Source: Mesorhizobium sp. (GTDB lineage Bacteria > Pseudomonadota > Alphaproteobacteria > Rhizobiales > Rhizobiaceae). Taken from it: 64,000 bases of DNA. Both the position numbers and the translations under genes were made by a program. The stretch spans positions 1 through 64,000 of the forward strand of contig NZ_SUHQ01000021.1 of the NCBI RefSeq assembly GCF_004962245.1. Reading direction: 5' to 3'. The notes beneath the pieces are model-generated. The model ran no database searches and was not told the origin of the DNA. It worked only from the letters and a program-made list of their open reading frames with translations. Each line of letters begins with the position of its first letter. The first letter of the stretch is position 1. Of the stretch, positions 1 to 7,393 are shown one piece after another.

Positions 1-47
1 GCGGCTTCGTTCAATCCCCCAAAGATTCAATTAATCACTGAAACGCT

Positions 48-533
48 CTAGCTGCCAAGCGGGTGCGGCATGTAGCCGACGAAACCCGATATCTTCCAGC
101 TTCCCTCCACCTTGGTACAGAAATAGAGGGTTTGCCATTTCAGCCTCTCGGCGTTGCCGTCGGGTTTGGCGATCGAGCCATTGAACTTCTTGTGCAGCAC
201 GGCGCGGTCGCCGTCGACATCAACGTCGCGCATGTTGGTGATGCGAAACAGCGCCTCGCGCAGCGGTTCGGCAAATGTCGTCGCCGCGGTTTCTCTGGCT
301 TGCCGCAACCATTCGTCGCGGTAGCTGCCAAGCGTCGGGAACTGCAGCCGCCAGGCGTCCGCATCGCTGAGGAAATGGGCGTGCATGCCGAAGAAGCTCG
401 CGGCCACGAAATCATCCTCGACCATCGACCAGTCCTGGCCGAGGAAAGCGTCGATGTCCCGGCGCACCAGCATCTCCCAGAGCGCATGGCGGTCGGCGTC
501 GCCGGGTGGAAACGGGTTCTTGTCGAAGGTCAT
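48..533 (-). CDS. SnoaL/NTF2-like fold protein
   Basis: A 161-residue protein of the size and composition of NTF2-like (SnoaL_4-type) domains: an N-terminal helix pair (DRHALWEMLVRRDIDAFL), central aromatic residues and C-terminal strands (WQTLYFCTKVEGSWKISGF) typical of this cone-shaped fold. Such domains bind or turn over small hydrophobic molecules, or act as partner subunits of oxygenases. No export signal is visible. The ATG at 533 has a good upstream GGGGAG on the minus strand. It lies 57 bp after the SDR gene on the same strand, so the two are probably one transcript and may act on the same substrate. The fold is fairly safe; the function is unknown. Confidence 0.75.
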   Translation of the reverse strand: MTFDKNPFPPGDADRHALWEMLVRRDIDAFLGQDWSMVEDDFVAASFFGMHAHFLSDADAWRLQFPTLGSYRDEWLRQARETAATTFAEPLREALFRITNMRDVDVDGDRAVLHKKFNGSIAKPDGNAERLKWQTLYFCTKVEGSWKISGFVGYMPHPLGS

Positions 534-590
534 TTTTTGCTCCCCGGTCTTGCGATATTCTCGGTCGGCTGAAGGTTCGACTTTATCCGA

Positions 591-1349
591 TCAACCGCCG
601 ATCTGGTCCAGAAACGGCAGATTGCCGGCCATCAGACCGGCGTCGACATTCAAAGTCGTGCCGGTGATGCCGCTGGCAAAAGGCGATGCCAGGAATGCCG
701 CGGCGCGGGCGACCTCTACCGGTTCGACCAGCCTGCCGAGCGGATAGAGCTTGCCGACGGCGGCGAGGATCTCCGGCTTGTGGGCAAGGCGATGTTCCCA
801 GGCACCGGTCCGGATCGAGCCGGGAATGACGGCGTTCGCGCGGACGCCGTTGCGGCCTTCCTCGGTTGCGATGGCGCGCATCCAGGCGTTGAGCGCCGCC
901 TTGGCGGCGGCGTAGGCGGGGTTGCCGAAATGGGCCTGCGCGTTGACCGAGGAGACGAACACGAAGGCCGCGCCCTGCGGCTGGTTGCGCATGACGGGAA
1001 GCAGTGCCTGCGACAGCAGCGCGGCGCTGCGGAAGTTCAGATCCATCTCGTGATCGAGGACAGCCGTCGAGACGTCGGCGAGCGTTTCCGCACGCGTCCA
1101 GCCGGCGTTCGAGATGACCGCCGCCGGGGCCGCCTTCTCACTGATGCGCTTGGCAAATGCCGCCACGGCTTCGTCATCGAGCAGGTCGAAATGGTGCGAT
1201 TCTTCTATCCCGGCGCCGGTCAGGTCGGTGCCTTCGCGATCGCAGGCGACCACCGTTGCCCCGCAGGCGGACAAGACGGCGACCAGCGCGCTGCCGACGC
1301 CGCCTGCCGCGCCTGTCACGACCACGCTGCGACCACCGAAATCGATCAT
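591..1349 (-). CDS. SDR-family NAD(P)-dependent oxidoreductase
   Basis: A classical short-chain dehydrogenase of 252 residues. The Rossmann motif TGAAGGVGSAL lies near residue 10, followed by the SNAG-type motif (ISNAGW) near residue 85, the catalytic Ser in FVSSVNAQ, and the YAAAK catalytic Tyr/Lys pair. The C-terminus has the usual IPGSIRTG segment and GITGTTLNVDAG ending. The open frame extends upstream to 1634, but the family begins at MIDFGGRSVVV, so the ATG at 1349 is chosen. It oxidises or reduces an unidentified alcohol or ketone. It is transcribed towards the NTF2-like gene and away from the RidA gene across a 277-bp divergent region containing a perfect inverted repeat. Confidence 0.9.
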   Translation of the reverse strand: MIDFGGRSVVVTGAAGGVGSALVAVLSACGATVVACDREGTDLTGAGIEESHHFDLLDDEAVAAFAKRISEKAAPAAVISNAGWTRAETLADVSTAVLDHEMDLNFRSAALLSQALLPVMRNQPQGAAFVFVSSVNAQAHFGNPAYAAAKAALNAWMRAIATEEGRNGVRANAVIPGSIRTGAWEHRLAHKPEILAAVGKLYPLGRLVEPVEVARAAAFLASPFASGITGTTLNVDAGLMAGNLPFLDQIGG

Positions 1350-1439
1350 GCGGCTCCTCGCCTGTCCCTCGTCCAATCCTCGCCTGCCGGATGAACTGAC
1401 GCAATCACTCTTCGCGCAAGATGCTGATGCTCTTGTAAT

Positions 1440-1471
1440 AAAGCAACATGAATTCCAAAAAATGTTGCTTT
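1440..1471. promoter_or_regulatory. perfect inverted repeat, likely operator in divergent promoter region
   Basis: Two 10-bp arms, AAAGCAACAT at 1440-1449 and its exact complement ATGTTGCTTT at 1462-1471, are separated by 12 AT-rich bases. They lie between the SDR gene (minus) and the RidA gene (plus), where a regulator could control both units. The half-site AAAGCAACA recurs at 8449-8457 upstream of the RpiR-family gene. Binding by that regulator is inference. Confidence 0.5.
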
Positions 1472-1626
1472 CCAACACGGCCTGTATGAGAATCGCGCGG
1501 ACCGGCGTAGACCTTCCGGCAGGAAACGGGCAAAGCGATGCAGCGAGAGCCCGAACCGCGTTGATTTGCGGCGATTGCCGGACAGCACGGCAAGGCGCCC
1601 GTATTTTTGAACAGGAGACTTTTTCC

Positions 1627-1992
1627 TTGCCCAAGCAGTGTTTTGGAACATCCCATGTGCCGCTGTCGCCAGCGGTCCGGGCCGGCGATATGGTCTATGT
1701 CTCTGGCCAGGTCCCGGTCGGCAGCGACGGCGTGGTGGTCAAGGGCGGCATCACTGAGCAAACCGAGCAGGTGCTTTCCAACGTGAAGGCAGCCCTGGCA
1801 CTCGCCGGCTGCACCATGGACGACGTGGTCAAGACGACGGTCTGGCTCGAGGACGCGCGCGATTTCGGCGCCTTCAATGCCGTCTATGCCAGGCATTTCC
1901 CAAAAGATCCGCCGGCGCGCACTACTGTCGAGTCGCGCCTGATGATCGACATCAAGATCGAGGTCGAGGCCGTCGCCTACAGACCGGTCTGA
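1627..1992 (+). CDS. RidA/YjgF family protein (enamine/imine deaminase-like), TTG start
   Basis: A 121-residue RidA-family protein. The N-terminal segment ending AGDMVYVSGQVPV, the middle EQTEQVLSNVKAALALAGC, and the C-terminal ending (PPARTTVESRLMIDIKIEVEAVA, including the conserved Arg of the active site) are family hallmarks. Members hydrolyse reactive enamine/imine intermediates or act in specific catabolic pathways. No ATG fits: the family start matches the TTG at 1627, which has AGGAG at 1613-1617 at correct spacing. The amidohydrolase gene follows after 23 bp, so the pair is probably co-transcribed and the RidA protein may process a product made by that hydrolase. Confidence 0.88.
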   Translation: MPKQCFGTSHVPLSPAVRAGDMVYVSGQVPVGSDGVVVKGGITEQTEQVLSNVKAALALAGCTMDDVVKTTVWLEDARDFGAFNAVYARHFPKDPPARTTVESRLMIDIKIEVEAVAYRPV

Positions 1993-2015
1993 AAACGGAA
2001 CGGAGGCGGACGCCG

Positions 2016-3251
2016 ATGCCATTTGATCTCCTGCTGAAGGGTGGCCGCCTCATCGATCCGGCGTCCGGCCTCGACGCGCTACGCGACGTGGCCATCGCCG
2101 ACGGCCGCATCGCCGCGATCGATGCAGACATTCCCTTCGACCGTGCCGCGCGCGTCATCGATGCTACGGACTCGATCGTCACGCCCGGCCTCATCGACCT
2201 GCACAGCCACGTCTATTGGGGCGGCACGTCGCTCGGCGTCGACGCCGACCGCCTTGCCGCAAAGAGCGGAACCACCACTTTCATCGACGCCGGAAGCGCC
2301 GGCGCCGGCAATTTCCTTGGCTTTCGCCGCCACGTCATCGAGCGCTCGAAAGTCCGCATCCTGGCCTATGTCAACATTTCCTTTGCCGGCATTTTCGGCT
2401 TCTCGCAGACGGTTTCGGTCGGCGAGTGCAGCGACCTCGGACTGTGTAATCCGCGCGAGGTCGTCGCAGCGGCGCGCGAGCATCGCGATGTGGTCGTCGG
2501 CGTCAAGGTCCGCTCAGGTCGCCATGCCGGCGGTACCAGCGGCATCGCGCCGGTCGATCTGGCACTCGAGGCTGCCGATCAGGCCGGCCTGCCGCTGATG
2601 GCGCATATAGACGAGCCGCCGCCGGGCCGCTCGGAAGTGCTGCCGCGGCTGCGCAAGGGTGACGTTCTCACCCACTGCTTCCGGCCGTTTCCCAACGCGC
2701 CGATCTTCGCATCGGGCGCGGTGCGGCCGGACATGCGGCTGGCGCGCGAACGCGGCGTCATTTTCGATATCGGCCACGGCATGGGTTCGTTCGACTTCGA
2801 GGTCGCCAAAGCGATGCTCCGCGAGGGGCTGGCGCCGGACGTGATCAGCAGCGACGTGCATCTCTATTGCGTCGACGGTCCAGCCTTCGACATTCTGGTC
2901 TGCATGTCGAAACTGCTGGCGCTCGGCATGCCGCTTGTCGAGGTTCTGCGCGCCGCAACACAACGGCCGGCGGAAGCGATCGCAAGGCCTGATCTTGGTG
3001 CGCTGGCGGTCGGTGCCGTCGGAGATGTCGCGGTGCTGCGGCTGCGTCCGGGCAGTTTCACCTTCGTCGATTCGGTCGGCGCATCACTCGTCGCCGACCA
3101 GCGGCTGGTCTCGGACGGCATTGTCATCGGCGGCACCTGGTGGCCGAACGAGGCGGCTAACGATCTCGGCGATACCGAGCGATTCGAAGCCAATGCCCAC
3201 GGGACGCATGTCGATGTCGCGACCAGGCATTTCGGGCACAGCCACGACTAG
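2016..3251 (+). CDS. amidohydrolase/deacetylase-family metallohydrolase
   Basis: A 411-residue amidohydrolase-superfamily enzyme. The start is a typical imidase/deacetylase N-terminus (LLKGGRLIDPASG) with the metal-binding HSH motif in TPGLIDLHSHVYWGG near residue 68. A lysine in VGVKVRSG near residue 165 could be the carbamylated bridging Lys. Further metal ligands lie in MAHIDEPP and LTHCFRPF, and the active-site Asp in ISSDVH. This pattern matches the COG3964 group (Atu3266/EF_0837 type), known to hydrolyse N-acyl or acetyl ester substrates; the true substrate cannot be read here. The gene is translationally close to the RidA gene upstream. The last 30 residues after WWPN are a variable tail. 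Confidence 0.85.
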   Translation: MPFDLLLKGGRLIDPASGLDALRDVAIADGRIAAIDADIPFDRAARVIDATDSIVTPGLIDLHSHVYWGGTSLGVDADRLAAKSGTTTFIDAGSAGAGNFLGFRRHVIERSKVRILAYVNISFAGIFGFSQTVSVGECSDLGLCNPREVVAAAREHRDVVVGVKVRSGRHAGGTSGIAPVDLALEAADQAGLPLMAHIDEPPPGRSEVLPRLRKGDVLTHCFRPFPNAPIFASGAVRPDMRLARERGVIFDIGHGMGSFDFEVAKAMLREGLAPDVISSDVHLYCVDGPAFDILVCMSKLLALGMPLVEVLRAATQRPAEAIARPDLGALAVGAVGDVAVLRLRPGSFTFVDSVGASLVADQRLVSDGIVIGGTWWPNEAANDLGDTERFEANAHGTHVDVATRHFGHSHD

Positions 3252-3353
3252 CCGTTCAGTTCCGTCGTGAGATGGGTTGGGTCCCGTTCGAACCGATCGG
3301 GCTGTTCGATCCAGGCTTTGCGGATGAACTCTAGCCGACCATTGTGTTCACTC

Positions 3354-3575
3354 TTATGCGCCGGTGCGTTGTCCGCTGCGCCACTTGGCGGCATATGGTA
3401 GCACGAACAAGTACAGACCGGTGAACAACTGCAGGAAGAGCGGCGGCAGCGGCGAGTAGACCACCCAGGCCGGAGGCTGCCCCAGACCCATGGCGACGAA
3501 GTTGGCGATGACGGTCACTGTAAAGACGATCGACATCCACCGGTGAATCTGCCGAACCCACATGTTCCAATTCAT
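3354..3575 (-). CDS. small membrane protein, two predicted TM helices
   Basis: A 73-residue protein with two hydrophobic stretches, about residues 15-33 and 43-62, separated by a Pro-rich loop, and a basic C-terminus. The N-terminal MWVRQIHRWMSIVF resembles the first helix of PepSY-like or cytochrome-b-like membrane proteins, but no heme or metal ligand set is complete. AGGAGGTCC lies just upstream of the ATG, a very strong ribosome binding site. It is the last gene of an apparent operon ArsR, SRPBCC, VOC, this protein. I do not recognise its function. Confidence 0.75.
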   Translation of the reverse strand: MNWNMWVRQIHRWMSIVFTVTVIANFVAMGLGQPPAWVVYSPLPPLFLQLFTGLYLFVLPYAAKWRSGQRTGA

Positions 3576-3602
3576 CAGGACCTCCTATTGAGCGAGCCCG
3601 CC

Positions 3603-3995
3603 CTACCAGCGCGCCAGCTGGGTGATCTGAATGAGATTGCCGCAGGTGTCGCTCAGCTGGGTGATGGTCGAGCCGGTTACCTCGGTCGGCGGCATGGTGA
3701 ACTCGGCGCCGCGCGCTTTGATGCGCTCGTAGTCGCCCTTGACGTCGTCGGTGAAGAACATGACCGCAGGCTGGCCCTGCTGGAGTATGGCTTGCTGGTA
3801 GGCCTTGGCCGCCGGGTTGTCGTCGGCCGCGAGTTGCAGTTCGGTTCCGTCCGGCTCATCGGATGAGGTCACGGTCAGCCAGCGGAACGGCCCATTGCTG
3901 AAGTCGGCCTTCTTGGTAAAGCCCAGCACGTCGGTGTAGAAGCGCAGAGCCTTTTCCTGGTCGGTCACGTACACACTGGTCAACTTGATCTTCAT
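3603..3995 (-). CDS. VOC-family (glyoxalase/bleomycin resistance-like) protein
   Basis: A 130-residue vicinal-oxygen-chelate protein with two beta-alpha-beta-beta-beta modules. The first holds VYVTDQEKALRFYTDVLGF and the second FFTDDVKGDYERIKARGAEF; the ending is ITQLSDTCGNLIQITQ, where the usual D-P-x-G-N is D-T-C-G-N. It probably binds a small molecule or metal; the reaction is unknown. GGAGG precedes the ATG closely. It belongs to the ArsR-led minus-strand operon, a common arrangement of VOC and SRPBCC genes under one HTH repressor in soil bacteria. Confidence 0.88.
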   Translation of the reverse strand: MKIKLTSVYVTDQEKALRFYTDVLGFTKKADFSNGPFRWLTVTSSDEPDGTELQLAADDNPAAKAYQQAILQQGQPAVMFFTDDVKGDYERIKARGAEFTMPPTEVTGSTITQLSDTCGNLIQITQLARW

Positions 3996-4071
3996 TGGTG
4001 TTCCTCCATCGTCGCGTTCGCGGCGTGCCGCTCCGTAAACAGGGTCTGGCTTTGAATTGTGCCGGCAGACT

Positions 4072-4482
4072 TCAGTCTATCCGCGCCAAGAGCTGCTCCA
4101 GGTTTTCAAAAAACCTCGGCCAGCCAACCTTGGCGCCCCGGAAGTAAGGCTGCTGATCCAGTCGGAAGCCCGACTGCTCCATACGCAAATGAGCTCCGGT
4201 GCTCGTAGGGGTGAGAGTCCAGGTGACCACGCTCTTGAGATCCTTGGTATCCCACGTGTAAGTCAGCGTTCTGTTCGGCTCGACTGTCTGGACTTGACAT
4301 TCGACAGCGCCCCAGTCTGCGCGAAGATTGAAACGGTGGTTCGCAACCGGCTTGAAGTCGCTCTTCATGAGCCACTCCTCGATCAGGTGTGGTTGCGTGA
4401 GCGCGCGCCAGATCTTCTCGGGCGGATAAGCCATCTCCCGTTCGACAACGACAGAGAGCGTTTCGGTCGACGTTTCGTTCAC
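4072..4482 (-). CDS. SRPBCC (AHSA1/START-like) domain protein, GTG start
   Basis: A 136-residue protein of the Activator of Hsp90 homologue-1-like SRPBCC group. Characteristic segments are VVEREMAYPPEKIWRALTQP at the N-terminus, LIEEWLM, the central NRTLTYTWDT and the final GWPRFFENLEQLLAR. These hydrophobic-cavity proteins bind lipophilic ligands. The start is a GTG at 4482 that overlaps the stop of the ArsR gene by four bases (GTGA), so translation is coupled. An ArsR gene directly followed by an SRPBCC gene is a recurrent pair in which the HTH protein is thought to repress its own operon. Confidence 0.9.
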   Translation of the reverse strand: MNETSTETLSVVVEREMAYPPEKIWRALTQPHLIEEWLMKSDFKPVANHRFNLRADWGAVECQVQTVEPNRTLTYTWDTKDLKSVVTWTLTPTSTGAHLRMEQSGFRLDQQPYFRGAKVGWPRFFENLEQLLARID

Positions 4483-4802
4483 TGGTCCATCCTTTTGAGC
4501 AGGTCTTCGAGGTCGTCGAACCGGCTCTGCCAGAACCCGGCCATCTGGCTTGTCCAGTCGATCAGCGGGGCCAGCGCGCCGAGCTGTGCACTATAGTGCG
4601 TCTGGCGGCCTTCATGGCGATCGCGTACCAGCCCGGCCTGCCTCAGAACGCCGAGATGCTTCGACACGGCCGGTTGTGAGACCCCGGACTGAGCTGTGAG
4701 GGCGCCGACCGTCTGTTCTCCTTCGCGGCACAGCCGTTCAAAGAGGGCCCGCCGAGTCGGATCGGCGAGCGTTCTGAAGAGCGCATCATGAGCGTTCGGC
4801 AT
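4479..4802 (-). CDS. ArsR-family (SdpR-like) winged-helix repressor
   Basis: A 107-residue HTH protein opening with MPNAHDALFRTLADPTRRAL and carrying the recognition helix in SGVSQPAVSKHLGVLRQAGLV, then the wing DRHEGRQTHYSA. It lacks the ELCVCDL metal-binding helix of true arsenic sensors, so it is the non-metal SdpR/YgaV-like type that accompanies SRPBCC genes. The tail WTSQMAGFWQSRFDDLEDLL is typical of that subgroup. It is the first gene of a four-gene minus-strand operon. Two direct GGTTAT hexamers on the minus strand at 4811-4816 and 4837-4842 lie just upstream and could be its operator; that is inference. Confidence 0.9.
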   Translation of the reverse strand: MPNAHDALFRTLADPTRRALFERLCREGEQTVGALTAQSGVSQPAVSKHLGVLRQAGLVRDRHEGRQTHYSAQLGALAPLIDWTSQMAGFWQSRFDDLEDLLKRMDQ

Positions 4803-4810
4803 ATGGATCG

Positions 4811-4842
4811 ATAACCTACGGGCTATTGATTGTCGTATAACC
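4811..4842 (-). promoter_or_regulatory. direct hexamer repeat upstream of ArsR gene, possible operator
   Basis: On the minus strand GGTTAT occurs twice, 26 bp apart, within 40 bp upstream of the ArsR-type start codon. Spacing of about two and a half helical turns and the position next to an autorepressor-type gene suggest an operator or promoter element. The motif is short and could be chance. Confidence 0.25.
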
Positions 4843-4991
4843 GCTGAGATATGTGTTGGTCAAGCGGGAACGTGACTGCCGGCCGGCTTGCTGTTTCGGC
4901 ACCGTTCCTGGACTGGCCTCCCTGGATTAACCATGTCTCGTTGGTTATGCATCGGCCATGCGTGGTCGTGGAGACGAGATGCGCGATAGTT

Positions 4992-5378
4992 CTAAAGCTG
5001 GGCTTCGATAGTCGCCTTGTCTATGACAGACCATACCTGGATGATCTTTTCGCCGCGAAACTCATAGATCACATTCTCGGCAAAGGAGACTCTCTTCCCG
5101 TTTATGTCGAGGCCAAGGAACGCTCCCTTTGGCGTGCAGTCGAAACCTAGCCGGCTCGCGATGTAAGGCGGATCGGAGATCAGCATCTGGACGTCGAAAT
5201 AAAGGTCCGGAATTTCATCGAAGTCTCTGCGCAGCATTTCGAGATAACCTGATAACCCGACCCGCCGACCATTGTGGATCGCTTCATCATGAACGAACTG
5301 TCCCAACCTCGCCCAGTCCTGCTTGTTCAGGCAGGCTATGTAGTCTCGGTAGATGGCGGAGAGGTTGGTTTTGATCAC
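4992..5378 (-). CDS. ester cyclase / SnoaL-like polyketide cyclase family protein
   Basis: A 128-residue NTF2-fold protein of the SnoaL-like polyketide cyclase/ester cyclase type: YRDYIACLNKQDWARLGQFVHDEAIHNGRRVGLSGYLEML, then the conserved DLYFDVQMLISDPPYIASRLGF and C-terminal YEFRGEKIIQVWSVIDKATIEAQL. The best start is a GTG at 5378; a Shine-Dalgarno is not obvious. It begins 31 bp after the monooxygenase gene on the same strand, so the two are likely co-transcribed. Adjacent NTF2-like proteins often process products of flavin monooxygenases, but no substrate can be named. Confidence 0.82.
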   Translation of the reverse strand: MIKTNLSAIYRDYIACLNKQDWARLGQFVHDEAIHNGRRVGLSGYLEMLRRDFDEIPDLYFDVQMLISDPPYIASRLGFDCTPKGAFLGLDINGKRVSFAENVIYEFRGEKIIQVWSVIDKATIEAQL

Positions 5379-5409
5379 CGCGATTGCCTATCTGCTCCGG
5401 ACAGGTGGC

Positions 5410-7191
5410 CTACTGCCCTGGCGCTCCGTAAACCGGCGTCGCAATGCCTTCCATGCGCGCCTTGATCTGCAGCGCCACGAATTTCGAATAGAAACGCGAC
5501 AGTGCGAGATTGCCGCCGTGGAACCAGAGTGCTTCCTGCGCCGTCGGCTTCCACATGTTGCGCAATTCCCCCTGCCATGGACCAGGGTCGCCCCTGGTGC
5601 CGGAGCCAAGCCCCCAGCACGGGCCGACCTTGTCGGCGACCTCGCGCGAGACGATCGCTGCCACCGTCTCGTTCATCGACTGATAGCCGGTGCAGGAGAT
5701 GATCGCATCGGCCGCCAATTCGGTGCCGTCGTTGAACAGGATTCCGGTCGGCGTCAGCGACTCGATCTCGACACCGCTGCGGACGCCGATCTCGCCGTCG
5801 ATGATCAGATCCGAGGCGCCAACGTCGATGTAATAGCCCGAGCCGGTGCGGTAGGCCTTCATCAGAAGCCCGGTCTCGTCGTCGCCGAAATCGATGGCGA
5901 AGCCGGCGCCGCGCAAGCGGTCGTAGAATGCCGCGTCGCGGGCCTTGATGATGTCGTAGAGTGCCCGCTGGCTTTGCGGCAGCAGGGCGAACGGCGTCGA
6001 GGCGACGATCATGTCGGCCTTCTCGGTGGTGATGCCGCGCGCCAGCGCCTTTTCCGAAAAAATCTCGAAGCCGACCTCCATGAGCGTGTCCGACTTGACC
6101 ACCGTCGTCGGCGAGCGTTGGACCATGGTCACCTCGGCGCCGCTCTCCCAGAGATCGACACTGACATCATGTGCCGAACTTGCCGATCCGATGACCGCGA
6201 CGCGTCTGCCACGGAACTTTTCGCCGCTGGAATACTGGCTGGAGTGCAGGATCTCGCCTTGGAAGGCCTCGGCGCCCGGCAAGTCGATCCGCCTCGGCGG
6301 GCCATAGGCGCCGGTCGCAAAGACAATGTGCTTCGGCTTCAGCATAATGCGCTCGCCGGCGCGATCGACCTCGACCGACCAGACCTTTTCAGCCTCGTCA
6401 TAGTTGGCGCTGACGCATTTTGTGGAGGTCCAGTAATTGAGCTCCATGACACGCGTATACATTTCCAGCCAGTCGCCCATCTTGTCCTTGGGCGTGAACA
6501 CCGGCCAGTTTTCCGGAAACGGGATGTAGGGCAGATGGTCGTACCAGACCGGGTCGTGCAGCACGAGCGAGCGATAGCGGCTGCGCCAGGAATCGCCGGC
6601 TTGAGCGTTCTTTTCGATGACGATGGCCGGCACGCCGAGCTGCCGCAGCCGCGCGCCCAGCATGATGCCGCCCTGGCCGCCGCCGATGACCAGGCAATAG
6701 GGCTGCTCAATGGCACCGAGATTACGCGTCTCGCGCGCCCTCGCCTCTGCCCAAGTCTCTCGATCCGGGTCGGCCTTGTGGCGGACGCCCAGCGGCCGCG
6801 CGGGTCCCTTGCGCTCCTCAAAACCCTTGAGATCGCTCATCGCCGTGAACAGCGTTCGGCCTCGGCCGTCCGCCAAGCGCAGGACGCCTTGGCCCCACGC
6901 TGATGACGTCTCGAAGGTGAACCAGGCCTCCACGATGCCGTCGTCCGAGCTTGCTTCGCCAGTGAGCTGCCAGGCGGTCGGCTTGGTCGTCGCCAGCGTG
7001 GCTTCCAGCATGTCGCGGATCGCATCGCGGCCTTCCATGGTCTTGATGTTCCAGGTGAAGGTCAGCAGGTCGCGCCAGTAGCCGTCCTCGACGAACAGAC
7101 TGGTCGCGGCCGCTGCATCGCCTGCCTCGAGTGCGCGGGCGAAAGAGGCAAGCCAGGTGGCCGCCTGTTTCGATGGTGCCATGTCGAGCAT
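5410..7191 (-). CDS. flavin-containing monooxygenase with N-terminal NTF2-like domain
   Basis: A 593-residue two-part protein. Residues 1-150 form an NTF2/SnoaL-like domain (SLFVEDGYWRDLLTFTWNI near 35). From about 165 a flavoprotein begins with the FAD-binding motif IGGGQGGIMLGARLR, followed by SWRSRYRSLVLHDPVWYDHLP. An FxGxxxHxxxY element (FQGEILHSSQYS), a variant of the FMO/Baeyer-Villiger fingerprint, precedes the NADPH-binding motif VIGSASSAHDVSVDL. The C-terminal ISCTGYQ matches the family ATGY box. It should hydroxylate or insert oxygen into a small organic substrate with NADPH and O2. AAGGAG lies well placed before the ATG at 7191. The fused NTF2 domain is known in some bacterial and fungal FMO-like proteins. 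Confidence 0.88.
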   Translation of the reverse strand: MLDMAPSKQAATWLASFARALEAGDAAAATSLFVEDGYWRDLLTFTWNIKTMEGRDAIRDMLEATLATTKPTAWQLTGEASSDDGIVEAWFTFETSSAWGQGVLRLADGRGRTLFTAMSDLKGFEERKGPARPLGVRHKADPDRETWAEARARETRNLGAIEQPYCLVIGGGQGGIMLGARLRQLGVPAIVIEKNAQAGDSWRSRYRSLVLHDPVWYDHLPYIPFPENWPVFTPKDKMGDWLEMYTRVMELNYWTSTKCVSANYDEAEKVWSVEVDRAGERIMLKPKHIVFATGAYGPPRRIDLPGAEAFQGEILHSSQYSSGEKFRGRRVAVIGSASSAHDVSVDLWESGAEVTMVQRSPTTVVKSDTLMEVGFEIFSEKALARGITTEKADMIVASTPFALLPQSQRALYDIIKARDAAFYDRLRGAGFAIDFGDDETGLLMKAYRTGSGYYIDVGASDLIIDGEIGVRSGVEIESLTPTGILFNDGTELAADAIISCTGYQSMNETVAAIVSREVADKVGPCWGLGSGTRGDPGPWQGELRNMWKPTAQEALWFHGGNLALSRFYSKFVALQIKARMEGIATPVYGAPGQ

Positions 7192-7254
7192 CTGTTTTTC
7201 TCTCCTTCAAGCACCCAGTCCGGATTGGGGCCGTTAATTGTCGAACTCGGCACC

Positions 7255-7372
7255 GGCCCTCATCGGCCTGCCGGCGCTTTCTCCCACGAACAACGGGGAG
7301 AAGGGACAAACTCCAGCGCTGACGACCTTTCTCCCGTGAAGCACGGGGAGAGGGTAAGGTGAGGAGCGGCGC
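7255..7372. repeat. fragment of rhizobial intergenic mosaic palindrome
   Basis: Two copies of a CTTTCTCCC-n-GGGGAGA(A/G)GG hairpin-like unit lie side by side (about 7279-7299 and 7328-7355) between the monooxygenase and RpiR genes. The wording is close to the larger palindromic element at 19310-19470. It is most simply a remnant of a dispersed rhizobial intergenic repeat. Confidence 0.5.
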
Positions 7373-7393
7373 AAACGCCCCATAAACCAGGTC

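Noticed and set aside
5353..6903. 516-codon frame antisense to the monooxygenase
   Set aside because: The minus strand carries intact FAD and NADPH motifs. The plus frame has Arg/Asp-rich shadow composition.
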